From positions 1 to 64,000 of the forward strand of contig JAZTWX010000027.1 in assembly GCA_045636125.1 (NCBI GenBank): a stretch of 64,000 nt of DNA. The letters are read 5' to 3'. How positions within the stretch are numbered: position 1 is the stretch's first letter; each line of letters starts with the position of its first letter. The stretch is from HGM04593 sp045636125. Lineage in GTDB: Bacteria > Bacteroidota > Bacteroidia > Bacteroidales > Bacteroidaceae. Both the position numbers and the translations under genes were made by a program. Below, piece by piece: positions 34,128-43,614 of the stretch. The notes below the pieces were generated by a model. That model had not been told where the DNA came from and did no database searches. It saw nothing but the letters and a program-made list of their open reading frames with translations.

Positions 34128-37100
34128 ACTTTTTCAATTATGTCGCGGTCGACGTACCATACGTAACCTTCGATGTTCTTATATCCTATTTTCTGCAGCA
34201 GGTTAATGTAGTCCTGCACCTGTTCGGCGTGGCCCTGCTGTTTTTTCGCAAATTTGTAATCGACAACAATTACCTTGTCGTTGTCTACCATCACGCGGTC
34301 GGGGCGGTAGTTGTCCTTGTCTTCCTTGTAGCTGCTACACAGTATAGCACATTCGTTGAAGAGGCGGTAATGGCCGCTGAACCACTCTTTTGCAGTGGGG
34401 TTGCTCATTGCTTTCTGCAGCTGGCTTTTTATGTAGTCCTTCTCCTTTTCGGTCGATATCTGCCCGGCTATGAACATCTTGTTGAGCCTGCGGTCGAGCT
34501 CTTTTCCTGTGTCGAGGCCGGCGAGTATGCTGTGCATAAGCTCACCTCGTGCAGCCGAGTCGTAATTGCGGCTCTTTCCCTTGTCGCTGGCAAGAAAGCG
34601 TGCAAGCTCGCGCGACTGTTTGTAGGTGAGGCGGTTGGCGTAGTTGGTAAATCCCAGTTGCTGTTTCTCCTCGATGTCGGTGTCGAATGGGTTCTGGTGC
34701 TTCTCTGTCTCTTCGGTGCTCTTTTTCTTCTTCTCTTCGGTTGATGCAACAGGCTCGCCGTAGCGGTAGACACCTTCGCTTGCGTCGTGCGATGAGCCGG
34801 GGAGCGCGGTGAGCTTGTTCATTAAAGAATTTATGAGCCCCGACATATTTGTGCTGCTCTTTGAACTTCCGTCGGTAAAGATGAAAAGGTTTTTCCTTGC
34901 ACGGGTGGTGGCAACGTACAGAATATTGAGGTTGTCTACAATCTGGTAGAGGTACTCTTTGCTATAGTCGTTGGCATATATTGAGTCGAGCATAAGCTGC
35001 TTGCTGTTTATGGGCAGCAGGCTTAATGTGTCGAATGGTGCCTGTGTGGGCTGACACCACAGGGTATTGCCCGAGCGGCCGGTGAGTTCCCAATCGCAGA
35101 ATGGGACAATTACCGTGCCGTATTCGAGTCCCTTCGATTTGTGTACGGTGGTAATTGTAACGCTGTCGCTGTCGGCAGCGGGTATGGTCTCTTTGTAGAG
35201 ATTCTCGTCCCACTCTTCCAAAAAGCCGTTAAGGTCGGCTGTCTTGTTGTTTATGCACTGTGCTGCGTGGTCGAGGAACGAGAAGAGATAGGCATCCTCG
35301 CCCTCCACCTTGTCTATGCCGAGCAGGGGGATAAGCTTTTCTATAAGTTCGTATATGGGCAAGCCCTTGAGCAGGGGGAACTGCTCGTTGTACTCCTGCG
35401 GGAGGAATGTCGTGTAGTCGGTAGTGTAGTCGCTCTGCTCTATGCAACTGCCATCTTTTTCCACTGCAATGGTGTAGAGGCGTGCAAGGCTTGCTATGTT
35501 CACTTTGTCATCGGGCTGCGATATGTGGCGCATTGCAGCAATGAGCATCTGCACGGTTGTTGCCGATGAGAGCCTGTAGGCCTCTTCCGACACGATGTTG
35601 AGCTGTGGGAACCTTTTTTTGAAGGCTTCCACAATTTGGGGGATAACCTTGTTGCTCCTTATGAGAATTGCAATTTCGCGGGGCGCAATGTGGTGTTCCT
35701 CAATAGCACGCTGCAAGGTGTTCATAAGCTCCTCAACGGCTTCGTTTGTCATTTTTGCCCTGGCGTTGCTCTTTTTTATTTGCCTTATCTCCACATAACC
35801 ACTCTCTCCTTTGTCGGATGGTGTTGCCTGCTCCACATCGCTATATGCGCGTACGAGTTTCTGTAAATCGCTGCCAAGTTGTGTCCCGAACGTGGTGCTT
35901 ATGTGGTCTATTGCGGTGCGGTAGAGGTGGTTGTTGAATTGTATAATGTGGCGCAAACTGCGGTAGTTGGTCGACTTGTAGCAGAAACCGCCCTCTTGAA
36001 CATCTTGGGATGCTATCTCAATTGTTTCGGGGTGGAAGGTTTCAATGTTGTTCATAATGTTCCAGTCGCTGTTTCGCCACCTGTATATCGATTGCTTTAC
36101 ATCGCCCACAATGAGGTTGAAATTTCCGCGTGCGAGCACCTCGTCGAGCAATATCTTGAAACAGTTCCATTGCAGTTTCGATGTGTCCTGGAACTCATCT
36201 ATGAATATATGGTTAATCTCGGTACCTATCTTCTCGAAAATGAACGATGTGTTGTTGGTTATCATCCGGCTCAAGAAATAGGTGGTTTCGGCCAGCAGGA
36301 AACGGTTCTCACGCTCGTTCTCCTCTTTGAGGGTTCTTGCGATTGAGTTCAGCAGGCCCAGCTGGTGGTACATGTCGAGTGAGAGGCTGCAACTGTTGTA
36401 AAGGCGCACATCGTTGTTCTCAATGTCTTTTGCGTGCTTTAGCAGGGCTGCCACTTTGTTGTTTATACCGCTTATAGTAGATATCTTTGAGGGGTTGTTT
36501 ATGCACGACTCAATGTTTGCGCTCATTTTGGGCGCAGCGCCGTTCTTCATCTTTGTGAAAAAGCCCCAAAGACCACGTCCTTTGCCAAAGAAATCGTTCT
36601 CGGTGTAGCCTTGTGCGAGGGTGAAGAAACTGTTGGCGGTGTTTACAATATCGTCGTGTATCTGTTTCTCGATGTTCTTTATTGTGGTGTGGAAATTCTT
36701 GAGGCGTTCGCCGTTGTCGCTTTCTATTTCGTTGCGAAGGTCGGCTCCACGTTCCTGATATTCCTCTTTCAAAAGATTCTTTGCAAAATCTTTTATACTG
36801 TTTGCCACTTTCCAGCTGCGGTCGTTGTCGAGGTTCTCCTCTATGAAGCTAATTATCTGCTTAATTTCGGCAGAATTCTCTTCGAGCTTTTTTATGTAGC
36901 TGTCCACTGCTTTTTCGAGCAGTTCCTCGCCGTCGAGCGAAAATTCCACATCGCCTTTAAGGTCGAGCTCTTTTGCAAAGCTGCGCAGCACACTCTGGAA
37001 GAAGGAGTCGATTGTCTGTATGCGGAAATGGCCGTAGTCGTGCAGAATGAGGTTGAGAGCCCTCTTCGCACGTGCAAAAATTTCGCTTTTCTCCATAGTG

Positions 37101-37339
37101 GGGTAGGCGGCTGTAATTTTTTCAATATACGCAGCCGACGATGGGAGGTTGTTGGCAATGCCGTAGAGCTGGCTCAAAATGCGCTCTTTCATTTCGGCTG
37201 TAGCCTTGTTTGTGAATGTTACGGCTACAATGTGGCGGTAGGCATCGGGGGATTTTATCAATAGTTTAATGTACTCAACTGCAAGGGTAAATGTCTTTCC
37301 CGAGCCTGCCGATGCGCGGTATACTTTTAGATTTCTCAT
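34124..37339 (-). CDS. AddA-like UvrD/Rep helicase-nuclease
   Basis: 1071 residues from ATG 37339 (an upstream TTG at 37348 is less likely). SF1A helicase motifs: Walker A VYRASAGSGKTFTLA, Ia VTFTNKATAEMKERIL, II HIFIDEFQDTSKLQWN, III GDVKQSIYRWR, V TVHKSKGLEYGTVIVP and VI LYVATTRARKNLFI. The C-terminal PD-(D/E)XK nuclease has RPDRVMVDNDKVIVVDYKFA (about 1020-1040). It drives the 3'-5' unwinding half of the AddAB break-repair complex. Divergent from panB, with about 210 bases between starts. Confidence 0.9.
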   Translation of the reverse strand: MRNLKVYRASAGSGKTFTLAVEYIKLLIKSPDAYRHIVAVTFTNKATAEMKERILSQLYGIANNLPSSAAYIEKITAAYPTMEKSEIFARAKRALNLILHDYGHFRIQTIDSFFQSVLRSFAKELDLKGDVEFSLDGEELLEKAVDSYIKKLEENSAEIKQIISFIEENLDNDRSWKVANSIKDFAKNLLKEEYQERGADLRNEIESDNGERLKNFHTTIKNIEKQIHDDIVNTANSFFTLAQGYTENDFFGKGRGLWGFFTKMKNGAAPKMSANIESCINNPSKISTISGINNKVAALLKHAKDIENNDVRLYNSCSLSLDMYHQLGLLNSIARTLKEENERENRFLLAETTYFLSRMITNNTSFIFEKIGTEINHIFIDEFQDTSKLQWNCFKILLDEVLARGNFNLIVGDVKQSIYRWRNSDWNIMNNIETFHPETIEIASQDVQEGGFCYKSTNYRSLRHIIQFNNHLYRTAIDHISTTFGTQLGSDLQKLVRAYSDVEQATPSDKGESGYVEIRQIKKSNARAKMTNEAVEELMNTLQRAIEEHHIAPREIAILIRSNKVIPQIVEAFKKRFPQLNIVSEEAYRLSSATTVQMLIAAMRHISQPDDKVNIASLARLYTIAVEKDGSCIEQSDYTTDYTTFLPQEYNEQFPLLKGLPIYELIEKLIPLLGIDKVEGEDAYLFSFLDHAAQCINNKTADLNGFLEEWDENLYKETIPAADSDSVTITTVHKSKGLEYGTVIVPFCDWELTGRSGNTLWCQPTQAPFDTLSLLPINSKQLMLDSIYANDYSKEYLYQIVDNLNILYVATTRARKNLFIFTDGSSKSSTNMSGLINSLMNKLTALPGSSHDASEGVYRYGEPVASTEEKKKKSTEETEKHQNPFDTDIEEKQQLGFTNYANRLTYKQSRELARFLASDKGKSRNYDSAARGELMHSILAGLDTGKELDRRLNKMFIAGQISTEKEKDYIKSQLQKAMSNPTAKEWFSGHYRLFNECAILCSSYKEDKDNYRPDRVMVDNDKVIVVDYKFAKKQQGHAEQVQDYINLLQKIGYKNIEGYVWYVDRDIIEKV

Positions 37340-37551
37340 AGTCAACAATTGCTTCGCTCGTGAATTATTGTCCGAGTAAAATTCTGTTTTTTTATTATAT
37401 CAAAGTTACAAAAAAGTTTTTGTTTCTGTAATTTGAAATGCTGCTATTTTATGAACAAAAAAGTAAATTGTTTCAAATTTTCACGTTTTTGATAATTTTG
37501 CAGTACCTTTGCAATGAATTTGCGGTTGTGTGCCGCCGAAAAATATTTGTT

Positions 37552-38373
37552 ATGTCGAAATATATTGTTGAAGATCCCAGAAAAGTTACTACACACCGTT
37601 TCATTGAGATGAAACGTAAGGGTGAGAAAATTGCAATGCTTACCGCATATGATTACACTACAGCTATGCTCATTGACGGAGCGGGCGTCGATGCTATATT
37701 GGTTGGCGACTCGGCTTCCAACGTAATGGCAGGTAACGTTACCACATTGCCCATCACTCTCGACCAGATGATTTATCACGCAAAGTCGGTTGTGAGAGGC
37801 GTGAAGCGCGCTCTTGTAGTTGTTGATATGCCCTTCGGTACATATCAGGTAAATGCCGACGAAGCTGTGAAAAATGCTATACGCATAATGAAGGAGAGCC
37901 ACGCCGATGCCCTTAAACTGGAGGGTGGTGAGGAGATTCTCCCCTCGGTACGCAAGATACTCGATGCCGGTATACCCATTATGGGCCACCTGGGGCTTAC
38001 TCCTCAGAGTATAAACAAGTTCGGTACATACTCGGTGCGTGCAAAGAGTGAGGCAGAGGCCGAAAAACTGCGTCGCGATGCACGTTTGTTGCAAGAGGCC
38101 GGTTGCTTTGCAATTGTGCTCGAAAAGATTCCCGCAGCGCTTGGTACAGAGGTTGCAAAGGAGTTGGATATCCCTGTAATTGGTATCGGTGCGGGTGGAG
38201 CAGTTGATGGCCAGGTTCTTGTGTATGCCGATATGCTTGGTATGACGGCCGACTTTACTCCCCGTTTCTTGCGTCGTTACGCCGACCTCCACACTATAAT
38301 TACCGATGCTGTCGGTCATTACGTGGGCGATGTGAAGGCTTGCGATTTCCCTAACGAGCAAGAGCAGTATTGA
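37552..38373 (+). CDS. panB: 3-methyl-2-oxobutanoate hydroxymethyltransferase
   Basis: 273 residues, standard length. It catalyses the first committed step of pantothenate (coenzyme A) synthesis: ketovalerate plus methylene-tetrahydrofolate to ketopantoate. Typical PanB segments: MLTAYDYTTAMLIDGAGVDA, ILVGDSASNV with the metal-binding Asp, DMPFGTYQ, KLEGG, GIPIMGHLGLTPQS and a late VIGIGAGGAVDGQVLVYADM. ATG 37552 is chosen since upstream residues are not PanB-like. TACCTTTG at 37504-37511 is a good -7 promoter element. No panC or panD is adjacent. Confidence 0.96.
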   Translation: MSKYIVEDPRKVTTHRFIEMKRKGEKIAMLTAYDYTTAMLIDGAGVDAILVGDSASNVMAGNVTTLPITLDQMIYHAKSVVRGVKRALVVVDMPFGTYQVNADEAVKNAIRIMKESHADALKLEGGEEILPSVRKILDAGIPIMGHLGLTPQSINKFGTYSVRAKSEAEAEKLRRDARLLQEAGCFAIVLEKIPAALGTEVAKELDIPVIGIGAGGAVDGQVLVYADMLGMTADFTPRFLRRYADLHTIITDAVGHYVGDVKACDFPNEQEQY

Positions 38374-38401
38374 TTTATAGATAATAATAAAGAACAAAAA
38401 A

Positions 38402-38432
38402 ACCGGGCATCGAAAAAGATGCTCGGTTTTTT
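38402..38432. terminator. two-way terminator between panB and DUF4369 gene
   Basis: ACCGGGCATC (38402-38411) and GATGCTCGGT (38418-38427), one G-T wobble, with T tract to 38432 on the + strand and an A tract on the other side giving T on the - strand. Confidence 0.85.
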
Positions 38433-38455
38433 GTTGTTGTGATTATGTGAAAATG

Positions 38456-39226
38456 TTATTCAACAGCTTGCGACTCCTCGCCGTCTTCGGCTTCGAGAGC
38501 GGCAGCCTCCTGCTCGATGGCTCGTAGAATATCTTCCATGCTGCCGGGCGAGTTGCGTTCCTCCTGCATTGCAAGTAAAATTTCGTACAGCGGGTTATTG
38601 CGGGAATCTTTGTTTGCTGACGGAATCTTGGATGCTAGCTCCTCCAGCTCTTCGTCGTCGAAAAGGCTGCTGTACTGAACAAGCAGATAAAGGCCTGCCA
38701 TTGATTCAATATTCTCTCTTACAACATCCTGTATATATGTTATGGCACTGCATTGTGTGGTGTAACATTTGTTGTTGAGCTCGTCTTTTGTTTCGTCGCT
38801 CAAATTTTCGTTGCTGTAGAGTGAATCCTGATAAGCCTGTATTTCGCCTGTGTACTGCGCCAATGTCTCTTCCACTGCCGTGTTGAGATCGTTGGTGGGG
38901 GTTCCTGTTATATGGTAATATTCGGGAAGAATATCGACCTTTATGTTGCCACCTTCGAGAAAAAACATTGCATATAGGGGTGTCTCCATTGCTTCGGGGT
39001 ATTCAATGTAGTATATTTTGCAGCCCTTCTGCCTGCCGTTGAATTGGAATTTCCCGTTTTCAACGATTGCGCTGTCTGTTGCTGTAAATGACATACCGTC
39101 GTTTGAATATCCCAAGCGTATGGTTGTTCCCTCTGCTCCGTCAATGCTGCCCTCAATTTTGTATTCGGGGGCACTGCACGCAAAGAATGTTATTGCAGTG
39201 AATAATATTGCCAGTATCTGTTTCAT
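38456..39226 (-). CDS. DUF4369 lipoprotein
   Basis: 256 residues. Signal peptide with lipobox at the start (MKQILAILFTAITFFAC, Cys 17 then SAP). Residues 20-120 match DUF4369 (YKIEGSIDGAEGTTIRLGYS, then GKFQFNGRQKG), a beta-rich domain common at the N-terminus of Bacteroidetes thioredoxin-like lipoproteins; no thioredoxin CxxC domain follows here. Instead the rest is helical and acidic, ending in a Glu-rich tail. It lies 15 bases after prs, in the same transcription unit. Function unknown; outer-membrane or periplasmic location is likely. Confidence 0.85.
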   Translation of the reverse strand: MKQILAILFTAITFFACSAPEYKIEGSIDGAEGTTIRLGYSNDGMSFTATDSAIVENGKFQFNGRQKGCKIYYIEYPEAMETPLYAMFFLEGGNIKVDILPEYYHITGTPTNDLNTAVEETLAQYTGEIQAYQDSLYSNENLSDETKDELNNKCYTTQCSAITYIQDVVRENIESMAGLYLLVQYSSLFDDEELEELASKIPSANKDSRNNPLYEILLAMQEERNSPGSMEDILRAIEQEAAALEAEDGEESQAVE

Positions 39227-39241
39227 TCTCTCTAAACAGAA

Positions 39242-40177
39242 TTAGCAGATGTATTGTTTGCTGATTGACTTGTTGCTGAGTACGCACTCGATAGCCTCGG
39301 CAAAGATGCCTGCAATTGAGAGCTGTTTGAGTTTTGCACAGTCGCGTGTGTAGGGGATGCTGTTTGTGAATACAATCTCTTCCATTGAAGACTCCATTAC
39401 ACGCTCCGATGCGTTACCCGACATAATGCAGTGTGATGCAATTGCGCGAACCGATTTTGCACCGTTCTCCATCATAAGGTTTGCAGCTTTTGAAATTGTA
39501 CCTGCTGTGTCAACAATGTCGTCAACAAGCACTACGTTCTTGTCTTTTACATCGCCGATAATCTGCATTGTGTCGACTACGTTTGCTTTTGCACGTGTCT
39601 TGTGGCAGAGTACGAGGGGCACGCTCAAACATTTTGCGTATGCGCTAGCACGTTTTGAACCACCTACGTCGGGGCTTGCAATTACAAGGTTCTCGAGCTT
39701 GAGAGAGTTGATGTAGGGCACGAATACCATAGATGCGTAGAGGTGGTCTACGGGGATGTCAAAGAAACCCTGAATCTGGTCGGCGTGGAGGTCCATTGTG
39801 ATAATGCGGCTCACACCGGCTACGCTCAAAAGGTCGGCAACGAGTTTTGCACCGATAGAAACACGGGGCTTGTCCTTGCGGTCCTGACGTGCCCAACCGA
39901 AATAGGGCATAACGGCTACGATGCTTTTGGCAGATGCTCTCTTGGCCGCGTCTACCATAAGAAGGAGTTCCATAAGGTTGTCCGAATTGGGGAAGGTCGA
40001 CTGCACAAGGAAAACATCCTTTCCGCGGATAGACTCTTCGTATGAAACGGCAAACTCACCATCGGCAAAATAGGTGGTATTCATCTGTCCGAGTTCGCAA
40101 CCCAACTCTTTACAAATCTCTTCGGCAAGGTAACGTGATTTTGTACCTGCAAAAACCATATAAGGTGTATTGTTCAT
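39242..40177 (-). CDS. prs: ribose-phosphate pyrophosphokinase (PRPP synthetase)
   Basis: 311 residues, standard length. It makes PRPP from ribose-5-phosphate and ATP for nucleotide, histidine and tryptophan synthesis. Typical motifs: the N-terminal FAGTKSRYLAEEICKELG, the flexible catalytic loop YFGWARQDRKDKPRVSIGAK, MDLHADQIQGFFDIPVDHLY, and the PRPP-binding VLVDDIVDTAGTI. It is followed within 15 bases by the DUF4369 lipoprotein gene and preceded by the TenI-like gene 39 bases upstream. Confidence 0.96.
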   Translation of the reverse strand: MNNTPYMVFAGTKSRYLAEEICKELGCELGQMNTTYFADGEFAVSYEESIRGKDVFLVQSTFPNSDNLMELLLMVDAAKRASAKSIVAVMPYFGWARQDRKDKPRVSIGAKLVADLLSVAGVSRIITMDLHADQIQGFFDIPVDHLYASMVFVPYINSLKLENLVIASPDVGGSKRASAYAKCLSVPLVLCHKTRAKANVVDTMQIIGDVKDKNVVLVDDIVDTAGTISKAANLMMENGAKSVRAIASHCIMSGNASERVMESSMEEIVFTNSIPYTRDCAKLKQLSIAGIFAEAIECVLSNKSISKQYIC

Positions 40178-40216
40178 AATTATGGAAATTATATAGTTAT
40201 TATTTTGTTTGCGTTA

Positions 40217-40801
40217 TTATAGCTTGTCGATGGCTTTCTTCAGCCTTTTGAACCTATTGATAAGCTCGGTGTAGTCGGTCGAGCGGCAAGAATCGAAATT
40301 GGCCCACAATTGTTCGTCGAGCACTACGCCGCCGAACCCGTACGCGGGGAGACGCTTGAAATTAAGCTCATCGATATCACCGAATGCCCAGGTTTTTTTG
40401 TTTATCACCTTTTTGCCTATCTCGTTGAGTTCGTTGCTCTGGTGGAATGTGCGTCCGAGAGGGCCGAAGCATACAAGGTCGTATGTCTCACGCAACTCTT
40501 TCAGCTCCTTGAGGTTGTGGGCGTAGCCGACGAGCTTGCCCTTTTCTGTGCCCATAGGAGGGTTCGAGGCAAGGGGGAACAATGTGCCTGCAAGGTTGTA
40601 CTCTTGCATAAGCCTGCTGTTGCACGAAAATATACGTTTGTGATATTTCTTCGGGATGAGACAAAGGAGTCGCTCAATGAATTGAGGGTGGGGATAGGAC
40701 TTGTAAAGGAACAGGTAGTCGAGCCCCTCTTCGAAGAGTCGGGTAATGATTTTATCCTCCTCAATAAAAAAAGTTGATTTTGTGGCAACTGCCAGTTTCA
40801 T
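40217..40801 (-). CDS. thiamine-phosphate synthase-like (TenI/ThiE fold) protein
   Basis: 194 residues. The layout follows short Bacteroidetes ThiE/TenI-like proteins: an N-terminal FFIEEDKIITRLFEEGLDYL, LLCLIPKKYHKRIFSC, a GYAHNLKELKELRETYDLVC stretch and FGPLGRTFHQ, then YGFGGVVLDEQLW. Typical ThiE phosphate-binding and pyrophosphate residues (TxKD, G-I-SVH) are absent, so it is probably a divergent TenI-like barrel rather than a true synthase. It is upstream of prs on the same strand. Confidence 0.65.
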   Translation of the reverse strand: MKLAVATKSTFFIEEDKIITRLFEEGLDYLFLYKSYPHPQFIERLLCLIPKKYHKRIFSCNSRLMQEYNLAGTLFPLASNPPMGTEKGKLVGYAHNLKELKELRETYDLVCFGPLGRTFHQSNELNEIGKKVINKKTWAFGDIDELNFKRLPAYGFGGVVLDEQLWANFDSCRSTDYTELINRFKRLKKAIDKL

Positions 40802-41022
40802 ATTGTGTGGTAAAATTAGTTTTGTGTATAGATTTGCTTTTGCAAAATTAATAATTTTTATAATATGCTCGCGAACAAAAATAGTATTTATTTCATTATT
40901 TTTCTCATTCGGGGTGCTTTTTTTGCTTTTTTATTAGGCGGGCGGGTATTTGCTGCTGTAAACTGAACAAAAACGGGTGGCAGGTTGTTTGTTTTTCGTG
41001 TATCACCTAAATGTTTTTGTAT

Positions 41023-41538
41023 ATGGGAAAAGAGAGTATTTTAATATTGCGTCAGCGTCTTGAGGTCCCAAAATTGCTCGACCAGCTGAATGCTGCATTG
41101 AGCGAGGAGTGGTTGGCATTTTACCAATATTGGGTAGCCGGTCTTGTGGTAGAGGGTGCTATGCGCGCCGATGTTCAGCGTGAGTTCGAGGAGCACGCGA
41201 TGGAGGAGTACAGGCACGCAAAGATGCTTGCCGACAGAATTATTCAGCTCGAGGGAATGCCCGTGCTCGACCCTGCACAGTGGCCGGTGCTTGCGCGCTG
41301 CAAATATTCGCCACCCCTGAAGAGTGATGTAGTTTCGTTGCTCAAGGACAATATTGCGGCCGAGCGTTGTGCCATTATCCGTTACGAGGAGATTGCAACG
41401 TTTACCAATAATATCGATTACACCACTTGCGACATTGCCAAGCGCATTATGGCCGAAGAGGAGGAGCACGAACAGGACTTGCAGGATTGTTTGCGCGACG
41501 TGCAATGGATTATGGAGGTTGTGGCAATAAAATGCTGA
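41023..41538 (+). CDS. ferritin-like / DpsL-type iron-storage protein
   Basis: 171 residues from ATG 41023 (ATG 41011 also possible). A four-helix ferritin-like fold with ferroxidase ligands in the bacterioferritin pattern: EEWLAFYQYW (Glu), FEEHAMEEYRHAKMLA (Glu-x-x-His), NIAAERCAIIRYEEI (Glu) and EEEEHEQDLQD (Glu-x-x-His). It resembles the Dps-like bacterioferritin-related proteins of Bacteroides that protect against oxidative stress. Single gene; a complex hairpin follows the stop. Confidence 0.82.
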   Translation: MGKESILILRQRLEVPKLLDQLNAALSEEWLAFYQYWVAGLVVEGAMRADVQREFEEHAMEEYRHAKMLADRIIQLEGMPVLDPAQWPVLARCKYSPPLKSDVVSLLKDNIAAERCAIIRYEEIATFTNNIDYTTCDIAKRIMAEEEEHEQDLQDCLRDVQWIMEVVAIKC

Positions 41539-41550
41539 CTCCTTAAATAA

Positions 41551-41612
41551 CAGCTGCCCCCAGCCTGCAGGTGGCGGCCTTGTGCCGCAACCGTTGGCAG
41601 CCGGGGCAGCTT
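41551..41612 (+). terminator. nested hairpin after the ferritin-like gene
   Basis: Outer arms AGCTGCCCC (41552-41560) and GGGGCAGCT (41603-41611), inner perfect hairpin GCGGC/GCCGC (41574-41588). It starts 13 bases after the stop. The T tract is short, so termination may be assisted by the next hairpin at 41628. Confidence 0.6.
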
Positions 41613-41627
41613 TGTCAAAAAATACAC

Positions 41628-41661
41628 GAGGCCGGGTCAAAAGTGATTTTGATCCGGCCTC
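41628..41661. terminator. hairpin between convergent genes
   Basis: GAGGCCGGGTCAAAA (41628-41642) pairs with TTTTGATCCGGCCTC (41647-41661) with one G-T wobble and a 4-base loop. It serves aguB on the - strand and probably the ferritin-like gene on the + strand. Confidence 0.75.
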
Positions 41662-41683
41662 TTCATATTTTGCTTTTGGATGA

Positions 41684-42574
41684 TTAGTTCTCTTCGTCGA
41701 GGAAACGTTTTGTAATGGGGTGATACTCCTCTATGCGGCGGTCGCGCAGGAAAGGCCACCACTGACGCACCTCTTCGCTGCGTTTGAGACTTATTTCAAC
41801 TACCTTAATCTCCTCCTGCTCGCCTAAATGGGCAATGAATTCGCCCTGCGGGCCGGCAATGAAGCTGTGTCCCCAGAACTGTATGCCATTGGTCTGTCCC
41901 GAAGGGTCGGGCTCGTGGCCGCAACGGTTGATTGCAATTACGGGAAGGCCGTTGGCTACCGCGTGGCCGCGTTGCACTGTTTGCCAGGCGTTCAGCTGGC
42001 GTTCTTGCTCCTCGGCTGTGTCGCTGCTCTCCCAGCCTATGGCGGTGGGGTAGATGAGGAGGTCGGCACCGCGCAGAGCCATAAGGCGTGCGCCCTCGGG
42101 GTACCACTGGTCCCAGCACACCTGGACGCCAAGCGTTCCGATGCTTGTCTTTATGGGGCGGAAGCCTATGTCGCCGGGTGTGAAATAGAATTTCTCATAG
42201 TAGGCCGGGTCGTCGGGGATGTGCATCTTGCGGTATTTGCCGGCTGTGCTGCCGTCGCTGTCGAACACTACCGCGGTATTGTGGTAGAGCCCTTTTGCTC
42301 GTGCTTCGAATAGTGATGTCACAAGTACCACCTTGCACTCGGCTGCTATGCTGCCGTAGAATTCGGTTGAGGGGCCGGGGATGGGCTCGGCGTAAGAGAA
42401 ATTGGCGGTCGACTCCACCTGGCAGAAGTAAGGTGAGTTGTGAAGCTCTTGCAGCACCACAAGCTGTGCTCCTTGTGCGGCGCAGTTGCGTATGGCGTTG
42501 GCGAGCTTTGCTTTGTTGCTTTCAATGTCGGCTCCTATTGCGAGCTGAATCATTCCTACTTTTATGCTGTTCAT
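41684..42574 (-). CDS. aguB: N-carbamoylputrescine amidase
   Basis: 296 residues of the nitrilase superfamily. The Glu-Lys-Cys triad is visible: VLQELHNSPYF (Glu about 42), KYRKMHIPDDPAYYEKFYFT (Lys) and GVQVCWDQWYPEGARLMAL (Cys about 155). The QELHNSPYF and WDQWYPE segments are those of plant and bacterial N-carbamoylputrescine amidases, which release ammonia and CO2 to give putrescine. It follows aguA by 14 bases, completing the arginine-decarboxylase route from agmatine to putrescine. Confidence 0.95.
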   Translation of the reverse strand: MNSIKVGMIQLAIGADIESNKAKLANAIRNCAAQGAQLVVLQELHNSPYFCQVESTANFSYAEPIPGPSTEFYGSIAAECKVVLVTSLFEARAKGLYHNTAVVFDSDGSTAGKYRKMHIPDDPAYYEKFYFTPGDIGFRPIKTSIGTLGVQVCWDQWYPEGARLMALRGADLLIYPTAIGWESSDTAEEQERQLNAWQTVQRGHAVANGLPVIAINRCGHEPDPSGQTNGIQFWGHSFIAGPQGEFIAHLGEQEEIKVVEISLKRSEEVRQWWPFLRDRRIEEYHPITKRFLDEEN

Positions 42575-42588
42575 TGTCGCTTGGTGTT

Positions 42589-43614
42589 TTAGGGTTGGGG
42601 ATATTGCATTGTTACGCAGTGCAGCGAACCGTGCTGCTTGATGAGTGCACGGCAGTCTATTCCCACAATTTCGTGTGCGGGGAAGGCTGTCTGCAGCACC
42701 TGTGCGGCTTGTGCGTCTTTTTCGGGTTGTGCGTATGTAGGGTAGAGCACGGCACCGTTCATTATGAGAAAATTGGCGTATGTTGCGGGGAGACGCTCGC
42801 CCTCCTCATCGTGTATGGGCGAGGGTGAGGGGAGGGGTAGCATACGGTAGGGCTTTCCGTTGGGGGTGCGCAAAGCCGCAATCTGTTCCTCCATTTTTTT
42901 GAGGTCGTCCCACTGCTCGGTGTCCAGCTCGTCGCCCTGCATATAGATTATTGTATCCTGCGGTGCAAGGCGTGCGATGGTGTCGACGTGGCCGTCGGTG
43001 TCGTCACCTATGAGGTTGCCGTGGTCGAGCCACAGGATGTGCTTGCAGTGGAGTGTGGCACGCAGCTTTTCCTCAACCTCCTCTTTTGTCATGTCGTTGC
43101 GGCCGGGCGCCATAAGGCATTGTGAGGTGGTAAGAAGCGTGCCGTTGCCGTCGCTCTCAATGGAGCCGCCTTCGAGAATGTAGTCGAGGCTGTTGCGGTA
43201 CTCTCCTTTTACAACGCCTGCATCAATGAGCTTTCTGTTTATGGCATTGTCGAGCGCGGCTTCGAACTTGCCGCCCCAGCCGTTGAAACAGAAATCGACA
43301 TAATGGGGTGCGTCGCCACCAAGCAGTGTGATGAAGGCGTGGTCGCGTGCCCAAGTGTCGTTGGTGTCGCAGGCAAAGAATGTTATATTGCCCATTTCGG
43401 CTCCGGCGGCAGCGAGGTGTGCTTCCACTCGAGTGGGGTGCGGGGTTACGATGAGCAGCTTTTCGCGGCAGCTCACAGCCTTTGCTATTTCGGTGAAACA
43501 GGCTTCAACCTCGTCGAGCATATAGGCCCAGTCGGTTTTTTCGTGCGGCCAGGTGAGCTGCACGAAGGCTTGATGGTGCCACTCGGCGGGCAAGAATATA
43601 TTGGCGTTTGTCAT
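42589..43614 (-). CDS. aguA: agmatine deiminase
   Basis: 341 residues from ATG 43614, which overlaps the stop of the upstream DUF2148 gene by 4 bases (ATGA). It hydrolyses agmatine to N-carbamoylputrescine and ammonia. Peptidyl-arginine-deiminase fold motifs: FLPAEWHHQAFVQLTWPHEK, DTWARDHAFI, GGSIESDGNGTLLTTSQCLM (Glu-Ser-Asp-Gly), LWLDHGNLIGDDTDGHVDTI (His-Val-Asp) and the catalytic Cys near the end in GSLHCVTMQYP. A longer upstream reading frame is noise. Confidence 0.95.
   Translation of the reverse strand: MTNANIFLPAEWHHQAFVQLTWPHEKTDWAYMLDEVEACFTEIAKAVSCREKLLIVTPHPTRVEAHLAAAGAEMGNITFFACDTNDTWARDHAFITLLGGDAPHYVDFCFNGWGGKFEAALDNAINRKLIDAGVVKGEYRNSLDYILEGGSIESDGNGTLLTTSQCLMAPGRNDMTKEEVEEKLRATLHCKHILWLDHGNLIGDDTDGHVDTIARLAPQDTIIYMQGDELDTEQWDDLKKMEEQIAALRTPNGKPYRMLPLPSPSPIHDEEGERLPATYANFLIMNGAVLYPTYAQPEKDAQAAQVLQTAFPAHEIVGIDCRALIKQHGSLHCVTMQYPQP

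Noticed and set aside
31191..37339. Anti-phage system made of the two large helicase/nuclease proteins
   Set aside because: Domain order, 4-base overlap and Fe-S cysteines fit the housekeeping AddB/AddA pair.
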